From assembly GCF_003226565.1 (NCBI RefSeq), contig NZ_QKOE01000029.1:1-33022 (forward strand): a DNA stretch of 33,022 nucleotides, given 5' to 3'. Below the pieces are notes generated by a model. It made no database searches and was not told the DNA's origin. It saw only the letters and a list, made by a program, of their open reading frames with translations. The stretch comes from Parazoarcus communis SWub3 = DSM 12120 (GTDB taxonomy: Bacteria > Pseudomonadota > Gammaproteobacteria > Burkholderiales > Rhodocyclaceae). A program made the translations under genes and the position numbers. This document shows positions 1 through 6,262 of this stretch, in pieces (the stretch's first letter is position 1; every line of letters begins with the position of its first letter).

Positions 1-126
1 AGTATCGAGCGCAGCCACCTGCTGGGCGGGTCGCCACCTCCGGCCGAGATCGAAGCGCCGCCGCCCACCGATGCGCTGTTGCGTCCGCTGGCCGAGTACG
101 AAGCCATTGCGGGAGGGGCTTGGTAA
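1..126 (+). CDS. istA: IS21 transposase IstA, C-terminal fragment (5' end outside window)
   Basis: Frame 1 is open from the window edge to a TAA at 124-126 and encodes 41 residues ending in PLAEYEAIAGGAW. A short proline-rich stretch followed by a P-L-x-x-Y-x-x-x-A ending is typical of the extreme C-terminus of IstA, the DDE transposase of IS21 elements. The stop codon overlaps the istB start (TAATG), the arrangement found in many IS21 elements, where the two proteins are translationally coupled. The catalytic domain is outside the window, so activity cannot be judged. Confidence 0.7.
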   Translation, partial: SIERSHLLGGSPPPAEIEAPPPTDALLRPLAEYEAIAGGAW

Positions 127-914
127 TGCTCGACACCGACCGACTCGACGAACTGCTCACCCGGCTGCGGCTCACGGCGATCCGCGACCAGCTCGACAGC
201 CTGCTCGACGAAGCCAGCCGGGCGCAAATGACGCTGCGTGAAGCCTTGCTGTTTCTGGCCGAACGTGAGGTCGCCCGGCGCGACACCCGGCGCATCCAGA
301 TGGGCGTGAAGCTCGCCCGCTTCCCGTGCGTGCGTACGCTCGAAGGCTTCGACTTCGACGCGCAACCCTCGATCGATCCGGGGCAGATCCGGGATCTGGC
401 CACCGGCCGCTGGATCGGCCACGGCCAGGCGCTGCTGCTGCTCGGCCCGCCGGGCGTGGGCAAGACGCATCTGGCGGTCGCCCTCGGACGCGAAGCGGTC
501 GATCGTGGCTACACGGTGCTCTTCACCTCGGGGGCGGCGCTCATGGCCGGACTCACGAAGGCGCACGCCGACGGAAGGCTTGAGGAGAAACTGCTGCAGA
601 TCTCAAAGCCGAAACTGCTGATCATCGATGAACTGGGCTACCTGCCGCTCGAGCCAGCTGCCGCACACCTGTTCTTCCAACTCGTGTCGCGGCGCTATGA
701 GCGGGCCAGCATGCTGATCACCAGCAACCGGCCGGTCGGCGAGTGGGGGCAGGTGTTTGGCGATGCGGTGGCTGCCACCGCCATCCTCGACCGGCTGTTG
801 CATCACAGCCAGGTGGTCACGATTCGGGGCGACAGCTACCGGCTGCGCGACAAGCGCCGCAGCGGCCTTCTGCAGAAGGCCGCTGCCCCCACCCCGATCA
901 CATCAGAGAGTTGA
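126..914 (+). CDS. istB: IS21 helper ATPase IstB
   Basis: IstB is the AAA+/DnaA-like ATPase that helps the IstA transposase select target DNA. The 262-residue protein has the N-terminal IstB helical region (about 1-90), a Walker A motif GPPGVGKT at 107-114, a Walker B LLIIDE at 164-169 followed by LGYLPL, and a sensor-like TSNRPVGEW segment. Length is normal for the family and no frameshift is seen. I chose the ATG at 126, which overlaps the istA stop, over an in-frame TTG at 120. Both genes of the element appear intact as far as visible, so the IS could be active if the unseen part of istA is whole. Confidence 0.93.
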   Translation: MLDTDRLDELLTRLRLTAIRDQLDSLLDEASRAQMTLREALLFLAEREVARRDTRRIQMGVKLARFPCVRTLEGFDFDAQPSIDPGQIRDLATGRWIGHGQALLLLGPPGVGKTHLAVALGREAVDRGYTVLFTSGAALMAGLTKAHADGRLEEKLLQISKPKLLIIDELGYLPLEPAAAHLFFQLVSRRYERASMLITSNRPVGEWGQVFGDAVAATAILDRLLHHSQVVTIRGDSYRLRDKRRSGLLQKAAAPTPITSES

Positions 915-920
915 TTAACC

Positions 921-967
921 CAGGGGGCCAATTCCAGATGTCGTCAGGGGGTTAAATCTGCGTGTCG
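921..967. repeat. Tandem transposase-binding repeats at the IS21 right end
   Basis: Two 23-bp imperfect direct repeats (921-943 and 945-967) are separated by one base. They share the first seven bases CAGGGGG and the last five TGTCG, with 16 of 23 positions identical by eye. IS21-family elements carry such repeated end sequences as transposase-binding sites. The terminal CTTGACA follows at 968-974. Confidence 0.6.
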
Positions 968-991
968 CTTGACACCGAACGCTCGAACCAC

Positions 992-2119
992 GTGTTCCCC
1001 GCATGCGCGGGGATGAACCGCGGGGTGTGCAGGAAGCCGACAAGCAAGCGCAGTGTTCCCCGCATGCGCGGGGATGAACCGTAGGCAAGACCCAGCAAAC
1101 TTTGCAGTGAGGGGTGTTCCCCGCATGCGCGGGGATGAACCGGACGTGGAGCGCGATGGCATGGGCGACCAGATGTGTTCCCCGCATGCGCGGGGATGAA
1201 CCGTGATGGGATTCCATTGGAAAACACTTGGATACGTGTTCCCCGCATGCGCGGGGATGAACCGCGGCCGGGGTGATCGGGCCAGGGCGCGCGGCGGTGT
1301 TCCCCGCATGCGCGGGGATGAACCGCATGGGGCGCGCATTCTAGCCAAGCCATAGCGGTGTTCCCCGCATGCGCGGGGATGAACCGAGCGCATAACCGAG
1401 ACCACCACGGCTCCCGATGTGTTCCCCGCATGCGCGGGGATGAACCGATCACCGGCGGGGGCGAGGGGTCGCACCACCTCGCGTTCCCCGCATGCGCGGG
1501 GATGAACCGTCCAGCGGCGCGAGCCGCTCGACACGCCTGCAGTGTTCCCCGCATGCGCGGGGATGAACCGACATCTGGCAGCAGGCCCACGACCGCGCGT
1601 TTGTGTTCCCCGCATGCGCGGGGATGAACCGAGCAAGCCGCGCCCGATACTTATCATCTAGTCGTGTTCCCCGCATGCGCGGGGATGAACCGAGCCGATC
1701 CCAACGAGAACAACCAAAGGAACCGTGTTCCCCGCATGCGCGGGGATGAACCGGGCGCCGGTGCGTAGGCGGGCGACGCCTCAACGTGTTCCCCGCATGC
1801 GCGGGGATGAACCGCGCGCCATCGCGGACCTGCTCGAGATCCAGCAGTGTTCCCCGCATGCGCGGGGATGAACCGCGCCAGGCTCATTTGCCGCTTTAGA
1901 AATTCGGGTGTTCCCCGCATGCGCGGGGATGAACCGCTCGCGGCTGCGCGCGCTCTGGTGCTTTCGGCGTGTTCCCCGCATGCGCGGGGATGAACCGGTG
2001 GGCAAGAGCCGCGCCTACATCTATGGGCGGTGTTCCCCGCATGCGCGGGGATGAACTGACCCAGGGCATGATTTTCCCGATTCCGTGCCAGTGTTCCCCG
2101 CATGCGCGGGGATAGGCCC
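992..2119 (+). CRISPR. Type I-E style CRISPR array, 19 repeats and 18 spacers
   Basis: A 29-bp repeat beginning GTGTTCCCCGCATGCG and ending GGGATGAACCG recurs every 61 bp from 992. Its core CCCCGC-ATGC-GCGGGG forms a 6-bp hairpin, as in repeats processed by Cas6e, and the repeat resembles the E. coli type I-E consensus. Starts are 992, 1053, 1114, 1175, 1236, 1297, 1358, 1419, 1481, 1542, 1603, 1664, 1725, 1786, 1847, 1908, 1969, 2030 and 2091. Spacers are 32 nt, except the one at 1448-1480, which is 33 nt. Repeat 9 (1481) starts GCG instead of GTG, repeat 18 ends CTG instead of CCG, and repeat 19 is degenerate after GGGGAT. Decay at the right end puts the leader side on the left, where the IS21 end now sits. 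No cas genes are in the window, so whether the array is served by Cas proteins cannot be told. Confidence 0.97.
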
Positions 2120-2600
2120 CGATCAGATGTCGCCAAACCTTTGACGGGCGATACCGTCATTGATACCAATCTGGATCATGGCCTATGCTCCAGTCGAGCG
2201 CGGTGCGAAACCGGTAGGGACGTGCCCCTGCGACCGACGGTAGCTACGCCGAGACAGCCGATCAAGTCAGAGTGTTGAAAAACCGCGCTCACTCACCCCA
2301 TTTCCCATTCGTCAGTTGATTACCTCATCCACTACGACAACCACCTCCGCGCAGCTTGTTCAGCCTTTTCGCGTCGTGCTGCACTAGCCATCTTTCATTC
2401 AAAACGTATTCCCGGCATTCGTTGCGACAAACCACATGATGGGACGCTGGCCGTGAAATAGGCATGACCAATTGCGAAGTATGAATTGGTACGAGCTGCC
2501 TCCGTGGCACCACGGCGGGGTTGGCACGCCGCCCTACGACCGTACGCGGTCCATGAGGGGACGGGTGACGCGGGGGTCGAGGGGCGGCGCGCCCCTGCCC
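2120..2600. other. Gene-poor interval between the CRISPR array and the phoX-like gene
   Basis: This 481-bp stretch holds no ORF that I would call a gene. Codon use in its short frames is irregular, and no family was recognised. Roughly 2270-2490 looks less GC-rich than the flanks, which would fit old mobile or decayed DNA, but I have not computed composition. A GC hairpin at 2581-2595 lies next to the phoX-like stop codon. A segment at 2505-2543 resembles one upstream of that gene. Confidence 0.5.
2581..2595 (-). terminator. GC hairpin just after the phoX-like stop codon
   Basis: GGGGCG-GCG-CGCCCC gives a 6-bp all-GC stem starting 6 bp past the stop codon of the minus-strand gene. No T-run follows on that strand, so it may be a weak terminator or only an mRNA 3'-end stabiliser. 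Confidence 0.3.
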
Positions 2601-4247
2601 TCAGAGATTCCCCTTCCCCCACGGGCCGGTGATGGCCACGGTGATGCCTGGGGTCTGGATGTTTGCAAACAGGATGCGGCCGGTGGGGTCGAAGCAGGCG
2701 CCGCAGAATTCCGAGCTGCGGTTGTCTGCCGGCGGGGTGAGCTTGCCGGCGGCCTGCAGTTGGCTGGCGTCGAGGACGACGTTGTTCTTGCAGAAGATGT
2801 AGGCCTCGCCGCCTTCGGTCAGGCCAAGCAGGCGTGAGCCGCTGCCGTAGACGTCGGTGGAGGCGCCGCCATCTTCGCACAGTACGACGCCCCCACGGGG
2901 GCTGACGGTGACGTTGTCGGGGTTGTTGCCGGCGGTCTGGTTGCCACTGACGAAGACGGCGCGCAGGCGCATGGTGGCCAGGGTCAGTTCCCACACTGCG
3001 CCTTCGCCGTAGCCGATGCGGTTGCTGCCGTCGATGCCGGCGGCGGTATCCACGATGTAGAGTTTGCCGGCCGAATACCAGATGCCTTCGCCACGGCTCA
3101 TGCGGGCACAGCCTTGCGCCATGGCCTGGTAGGTGGGGCCGGCCATGAAGCCCATGCTGATGCCGCCCGGTTGGCCAACGACGACCATGGGGTCGGCGTC
3201 GGGGTCGGCGATGTCAGCCCACTCCAGTTCGTACTCGTCACCAATGTCGGGGTTGAGCAGACCGATGTCGTTGGCCTTGTCCAGCGTCAGCGCGGCAGCC
3301 TGGCGGATGATGCTGCGAATGCGGGCGGCTTGCAGCCGGCCGCCACGTTGCAGGCTGCCAGGTGCCGGCGTGGTGTCGATCGGCACATAGCGGAATAGCG
3401 CGGACAGGTTGCGGTTGTCCTCGGTCAGGTAGGCGTAGCCGGTTGCCGGGTCGATGGCGACGGCCTCGTGTACGAAGCGACCCATCTCGACGATGGGGTC
3501 GGCAATTGAGCCTTCGGGGTCGTTGTCGACTTCGAACACATAGCCATGGCGCTTGCCGCCGATTGCCGAAAAGTCGTAGATGGTTTCCTCACAGGTCAGC
3601 CAGCTGCCCCAGGGGGTGGGGCCACCGGCACAGTTGCCCAGCGTGCCGCCGATGGACGAACGCGCCCCCACCCACTGGTTGTCCCGCATCAGCAGGTTGG
3701 TGGTGCCGCCCGCAGCGTAGCCCAGGAATGGGGCGGGTGCAGCGGCGGCGGGGTTGGTGACGATGCCACTGGCACCAATGCGGATGGGCAGGCTGCCGTA
3801 ATAGACGGTGATGATGCCGCTGATCAGCCCGGTGGAGTAGTTGTGCGGGGCGATGATGGCATCGTTGGGGGTGGTGACCAGGCCGCGTTCGTGGTTACGC
3901 ACCAGCACCAGCTCGCTGTTGCGGCCAACGCGGCGCGAGGTGACGACGGCCATACCATCGTGCAGAGACGGCGTGGGACGACCGTCGCTCATCGGGTCGC
4001 CTGTCCAGCCATAGGATCGATAGCTGAATCCCGCCGGCAGTTGCAGCAGCGGCAGGCCGGTGGTCTGGTCGGCAACCGGGCTCAATGCGCCATAGGGTGA
4101 CAGTGCAGATGCGGTCTGTTTGCCGGCAGCGGCCATGGCGTTGCGGCTGTGCAGGGCACCCATGATGCCGGCAAATCCGCTGGCGGCAGCCAGTGTGGAG
4201 CCTTGCAGCAGACGACGACGGACGGGCGAGAAACGGGACAGGGACAT
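2601..4247 (-). CDS. PhoX/DUF839-family Tat-exported protein, probable alkaline phosphatase
   Basis: The family includes PhoX, a periplasmic alkaline phosphatase that uses iron and calcium. The 548-residue protein starts with a twin-arginine signal (RRRLLQG at 10-16, hydrophobic stretch, likely cleavage after AMA near 39), so it should be exported folded by Tat. Family motifs in order: VRNHE at 116-120, GNCAGGPTPWGSWLTCEE at 204-221, GRFVHEA at 256-262 and YLTED at 273-277. Cys206 sits where PhoX has an iron-ligating cysteine, by family memory rather than alignment. The ATG at 4247 is preceded by a good GGAG ribosome site, and upstream in-frame ATGs would place the Tat signal internally. It is shorter than classical PhoX, so activity on phosphate esters is inferred. 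I saw no convincing Pho box upstream. It stands alone, divergent from the chemotaxis operon. Confidence 0.85.
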   Translation of the reverse strand: MSLSRFSPVRRRLLQGSTLAAASGFAGIMGALHSRNAMAAAGKQTASALSPYGALSPVADQTTGLPLLQLPAGFSYRSYGWTGDPMSDGRPTPSLHDGMAVVTSRRVGRNSELVLVRNHERGLVTTPNDAIIAPHNYSTGLISGIITVYYGSLPIRIGASGIVTNPAAAAPAPFLGYAAGGTTNLLMRDNQWVGARSSIGGTLGNCAGGPTPWGSWLTCEETIYDFSAIGGKRHGYVFEVDNDPEGSIADPIVEMGRFVHEAVAIDPATGYAYLTEDNRNLSALFRYVPIDTTPAPGSLQRGGRLQAARIRSIIRQAAALTLDKANDIGLLNPDIGDEYELEWADIADPDADPMVVVGQPGGISMGFMAGPTYQAMAQGCARMSRGEGIWYSAGKLYIVDTAAGIDGSNRIGYGEGAVWELTLATMRLRAVFVSGNQTAGNNPDNVTVSPRGGVVLCEDGGASTDVYGSGSRLLGLTEGGEAYIFCKNNVVLDASQLQAAGKLTPPADNRSSEFCGACFDPTGRILFANIQTPGITVAITGPWGKGNL

Positions 4248-4616
4248 GGCAGCTCCAGAGGATGGCGACCTTGCGCGACGACCTGCCTTTGGGCACCTTG
4301 CCTCGCGCGTACGGTGCAGGGTTGATGCCACCATGGTGCCAAGCCGATGTTTCACCTGACGAAGCGCCCCGATGATCCGTTTGGCGCATGCACTTTTACA
4401 CCTGTGCCACGCCGGCATGCACGGCAAATCCACCCAAAGTCACTAGATCCGGGCCTTTCACGTGGTTCTGGAACAGAAACATTTCCCTTTTGCCATTAAA
4501 GTATCGGCCCTTCGTGCCGAAACAGAACCGGTACGCTGTCGTCGGCGCGGTATCGGGACGCATGTTGAGGCAATCATGCCCCGCGGACGCCTGATACACA
4601 TAACCAAAGTGATAGA
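4248..4616. other. Divergent intergenic region between phoX-like gene and chemotaxis operon
   Basis: The 369-bp region contains the sigma-28 promoter listed separately and the 5' leader of the phoX-like gene. No convincing promoter or Pho box for the minus-strand gene was found. A 68-codon frame at 4388-4594 runs across the sigma-28 promoter and is not considered a gene. A peptide-like segment at 4303-4341 on the minus strand resembles 2505-2543. Confidence 0.5.
4497..4523 (+). promoter_or_regulatory. Sigma-28 (FliA) promoter of the chemotaxis operon
   Basis: TAAAGTAT (4497-4504), an 11-base spacer and GCCGAAAC (4516-4523) match the flagellar sigma-28 consensus TAAAGTTT-N11-GCCGATAA at 13 of 16 positions with exact spacing. 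It lies about 94 bp upstream of the first chemotaxis gene in the correct orientation. This would place the whole operon in the late flagellar class, co-expressed with flagellin and motor genes. It needs a FliA in the genome, which cannot be seen here. Confidence 0.8.
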
Positions 4617-5801
4617 ATGAAAGCCAGTGACACCCTCTCGAACCGCCGTGGCGCCGCGTTGTTGCTGGCAGGTGCCGTGCTGCTCGCCGGGCTTGCGGCA
4701 ATGGCTTGGGCCGGTGTCGGGGTGGTCGGACTGGCAGTGGCTGCCGTGCAGGCCGGCGTGCTGATCGGCGTGCTGATCTGGGCAACAGCCCCATGGCTGC
4801 CCGCTCGCACTGTGGATAAGCCGGTTGAGCCAGCCGACGCTCAGGGCATGTTGTCCGGGCTGATCGCGGAAACGGGAGGAAAGCTGCAGCCTTGCCTGAA
4901 CGAATCCAGCGACGAGATTCGCCGGGTGGATGCCTTGCTGCAAAGCGCGATCACCGATCTGGTCGCCGCGTTTGGGCGTCTGGAGGCACAAGCGTCGGCC
5001 CAGCGCGGCCTGATCGATCGCTTGATCAGGGACAATCCGCCCAGCCAGCAGAAGGACGAGACTTTCGAAGGGTTCATTCAAGAGATTTCCAGCACATTGG
5101 CGAGCTTTATCGACGACGATTCGAACCACGGCCAACACGCAAGCGGTCTGGTGGGCCAGATTGAGGCGGTGTCGTCCAGCATCGACTCGGTCACGCGCAA
5201 TCTGGGCGATATCGAGAACATCGCCAAGCAGACCAATCTGCTGGCCCTGAACGCGGCCATCGAGGCCGCACGGGCGGGTGATGCCGGCCGTGGTTTTGCG
5301 GTGGTGGCGGACGAGGTCAGAACGCTTTCAGAGCGGACCAATCAGTTCAGCCTTGCGATTCGCACGGTCATCGACACCATCGAGCGCGAGCTTGCCGGCG
5401 TCAGCGAGGCAGCACGTACGCTCGCGGGCGCCGACGATGCGCAGACCTTGCCGCCACGACAACAACTGCAGGACATGATCACTGCCCTTCGGCACGTGTG
5501 CGAGGAACGCAAGGCAATGGTGATCGAGGTTTCGGGCATTGCCTCCGAACTCGAAGGCGGCATCCGGCAGGCGATGGTCGGCCTTCAGTTTCAGGACATG
5601 AGCACCCAGTTGCTCAGCCTGACCAACCAGCGCCTGCAGGCAATGAGCCAGGTCGCACAGGCCCTTGCCGCCGTGCGCAATGATGCCTCGGCCGCGCGCG
5701 CCGACGCACTGCGACGGGCACTCGAACAACTGGACGCGAAAGCATTCAGGAAACCGGTCACACAAAACTCGATGCGGGCAGGCGGCATCGAGTTGTTTTG
5801 A
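4617..5801 (+). CDS. Membrane-anchored methyl-accepting chemotaxis-like protein with CheZ-like FQDxxxQ motif
   Basis: The 394-residue protein has two closely spaced N-terminal membrane segments (about 13-31 and 36-58) with almost no periplasmic loop, so it cannot sense ligands in the usual way. The receptor signalling tip is clear at about 203-241 ([20 protein letters not shown], then [12 protein letters not shown]). After it, at 323-331, is LQFQDMSTQ. This resembles the CheZ phosphatase helix, where an FQDLTGQ sequence supplies the Asp and the catalytic Gln acting on CheY-P. Here D327 and Q331 have the same D-x3-Q spacing. A cheY follows 74 bp later and no cheZ was found. There is no strong ribosome site before the ATG. 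The receptor assignment is firm; phosphatase action is a hypothesis. Confidence 0.85.
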   Translation: MKASDTLSNRRGAALLLAGAVLLAGLAAMAWAGVGVVGLAVAAVQAGVLIGVLIWATAPWLPARTVDKPVEPADAQGMLSGLIAETGGKLQPCLNESSDEIRRVDALLQSAITDLVAAFGRLEAQASAQRGLIDRLIRDNPPSQQKDETFEGFIQEISSTLASFIDDDSNHGQHASGLVGQIEAVSSSIDSVTRNLGDIENIAKQTNLLALNAAIEAARAGDAGRGFAVVADEVRTLSERTNQFSLAIRTVIDTIERELAGVSEAARTLAGADDAQTLPPRQQLQDMITALRHVCEERKAMVIEVSGIASELEGGIRQAMVGLQFQDMSTQLLSLTNQRLQAMSQVAQALAAVRNDASAARADALRRALEQLDAKAFRKPVTQNSMRAGGIELF

Positions 5802-5875
5802 TTGAAGACAGCCTTGCATCGACGCAATGGCGCGGCAAGGCAGGAAACAACGGATAGGCAAGTAAAGAGAACACC

Positions 5876-6241
5876 ATGGCAAAGACAATTCTCGCAGTCG
5901 ATGATTCTGCATCCATACGACAGATGGTGGCCTTTACCCTCAGGGGTCAAGGCTACGAAGTCATTGAGGCGGTTGACGGGCAGGATGGGTTGACCAAGGC
6001 CAAGGCGCAGCAGGTGCACCTGATCCTTACCGACCAGAACATGCCCCGCATGGATGGACTGACCATGGTCCGCGCGCTGCGGGTACTGCCCAATTACCGC
6101 ACCGTCCCCATCCTGATCCTGACCACCGAATCCAGTGACGAGATGAAGTCGCAAGGACGTGCGGCCGGCGCCACCGGCTGGCTGGTAAAGCCCTTCGACC
6201 CGGCCCGTCTGCTTGAAGTGGTCAAGAAGGTGCTGCCCTGA
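5876..6241 (+). CDS. cheY: Chemotaxis response regulator CheY
   Basis: This single receiver domain of 121 residues has the acidic pair D9-D10, phosphoacceptor D53 (LTDQNMPRMDG), T83/T84 in the switch threonine position and K105 before PF. As a stand-alone receiver next to cheA and cheW it should be phosphorylated by CheA and bind the flagellar switch, or act as a phosphate sink. The variant DQNMPRMDG around the phosphorylation site is normal for proteobacterial CheY-like proteins. An AAAGAGA ribosome site precedes the ATG. It lies between the CheZ-motif receptor and cheA. Confidence 0.93.
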   Translation: MAKTILAVDDSASIRQMVAFTLRGQGYEVIEAVDGQDGLTKAKAQQVHLILTDQNMPRMDGLTMVRALRVLPNYRTVPILILTTESSDEMKSQGRAAGATGWLVKPFDPARLLEVVKKVLP

Positions 6242-6262
6242 CCTGGGGCCCCCGAGCACACC

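Larger units (their letters stand above)
1..974 (+). mobile_element. IS21-family insertion sequence, right-hand part
   Basis: The segment holds the last codons of an istA transposase, a full istB and a repeat-bearing right end, which is the usual IS21 order. After istB there are two tandem imperfect 23-bp repeats, 921-943 and 945-967, each starting CAGGGGG and ending TGTCG. They are followed by CTTGACA, and I place the element end at 974 because IS21-family ends finish in CA. Such multiple end repeats are known transposase-binding sites in this family. The left end lies outside the window, so inverted repeats and target duplication cannot be checked. The element abuts the first CRISPR repeat with only 17 bp between. 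Confidence 0.8.

Noticed and set aside
1021-2090. Self-targeting spacers within this window
   Set aside because: Reading the 18 spacers against the rest of the window by eye gave no obvious match; a genome-wide and phage search was not possible.
915-2169. Several long frames across the CRISPR array on both strands, rich in repeated RMRGT- and HPRACGEH-like peptides
   Set aside because: They are translations of the 29-bp repeat with a 61-bp period, not proteins.
2325-2513. 62-codon minus-strand frame in the gap after the array
   Set aside because: No ribosome site, no family resemblance, and irregular composition; not enough to call a gene.
4248-4440. Search for a Pho box controlling the phoX-like gene
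   Set aside because: No pair of CTGTCAT-like repeats at the right spacing was found, only a weak CTTCGTCAGGTGAAACATC stretch.
4388-4594. 68-codon plus-strand frame upstream of the chemotaxis operon
   Set aside because: It runs through the sigma-28 promoter and has no ribosome site or recognisable sequence.
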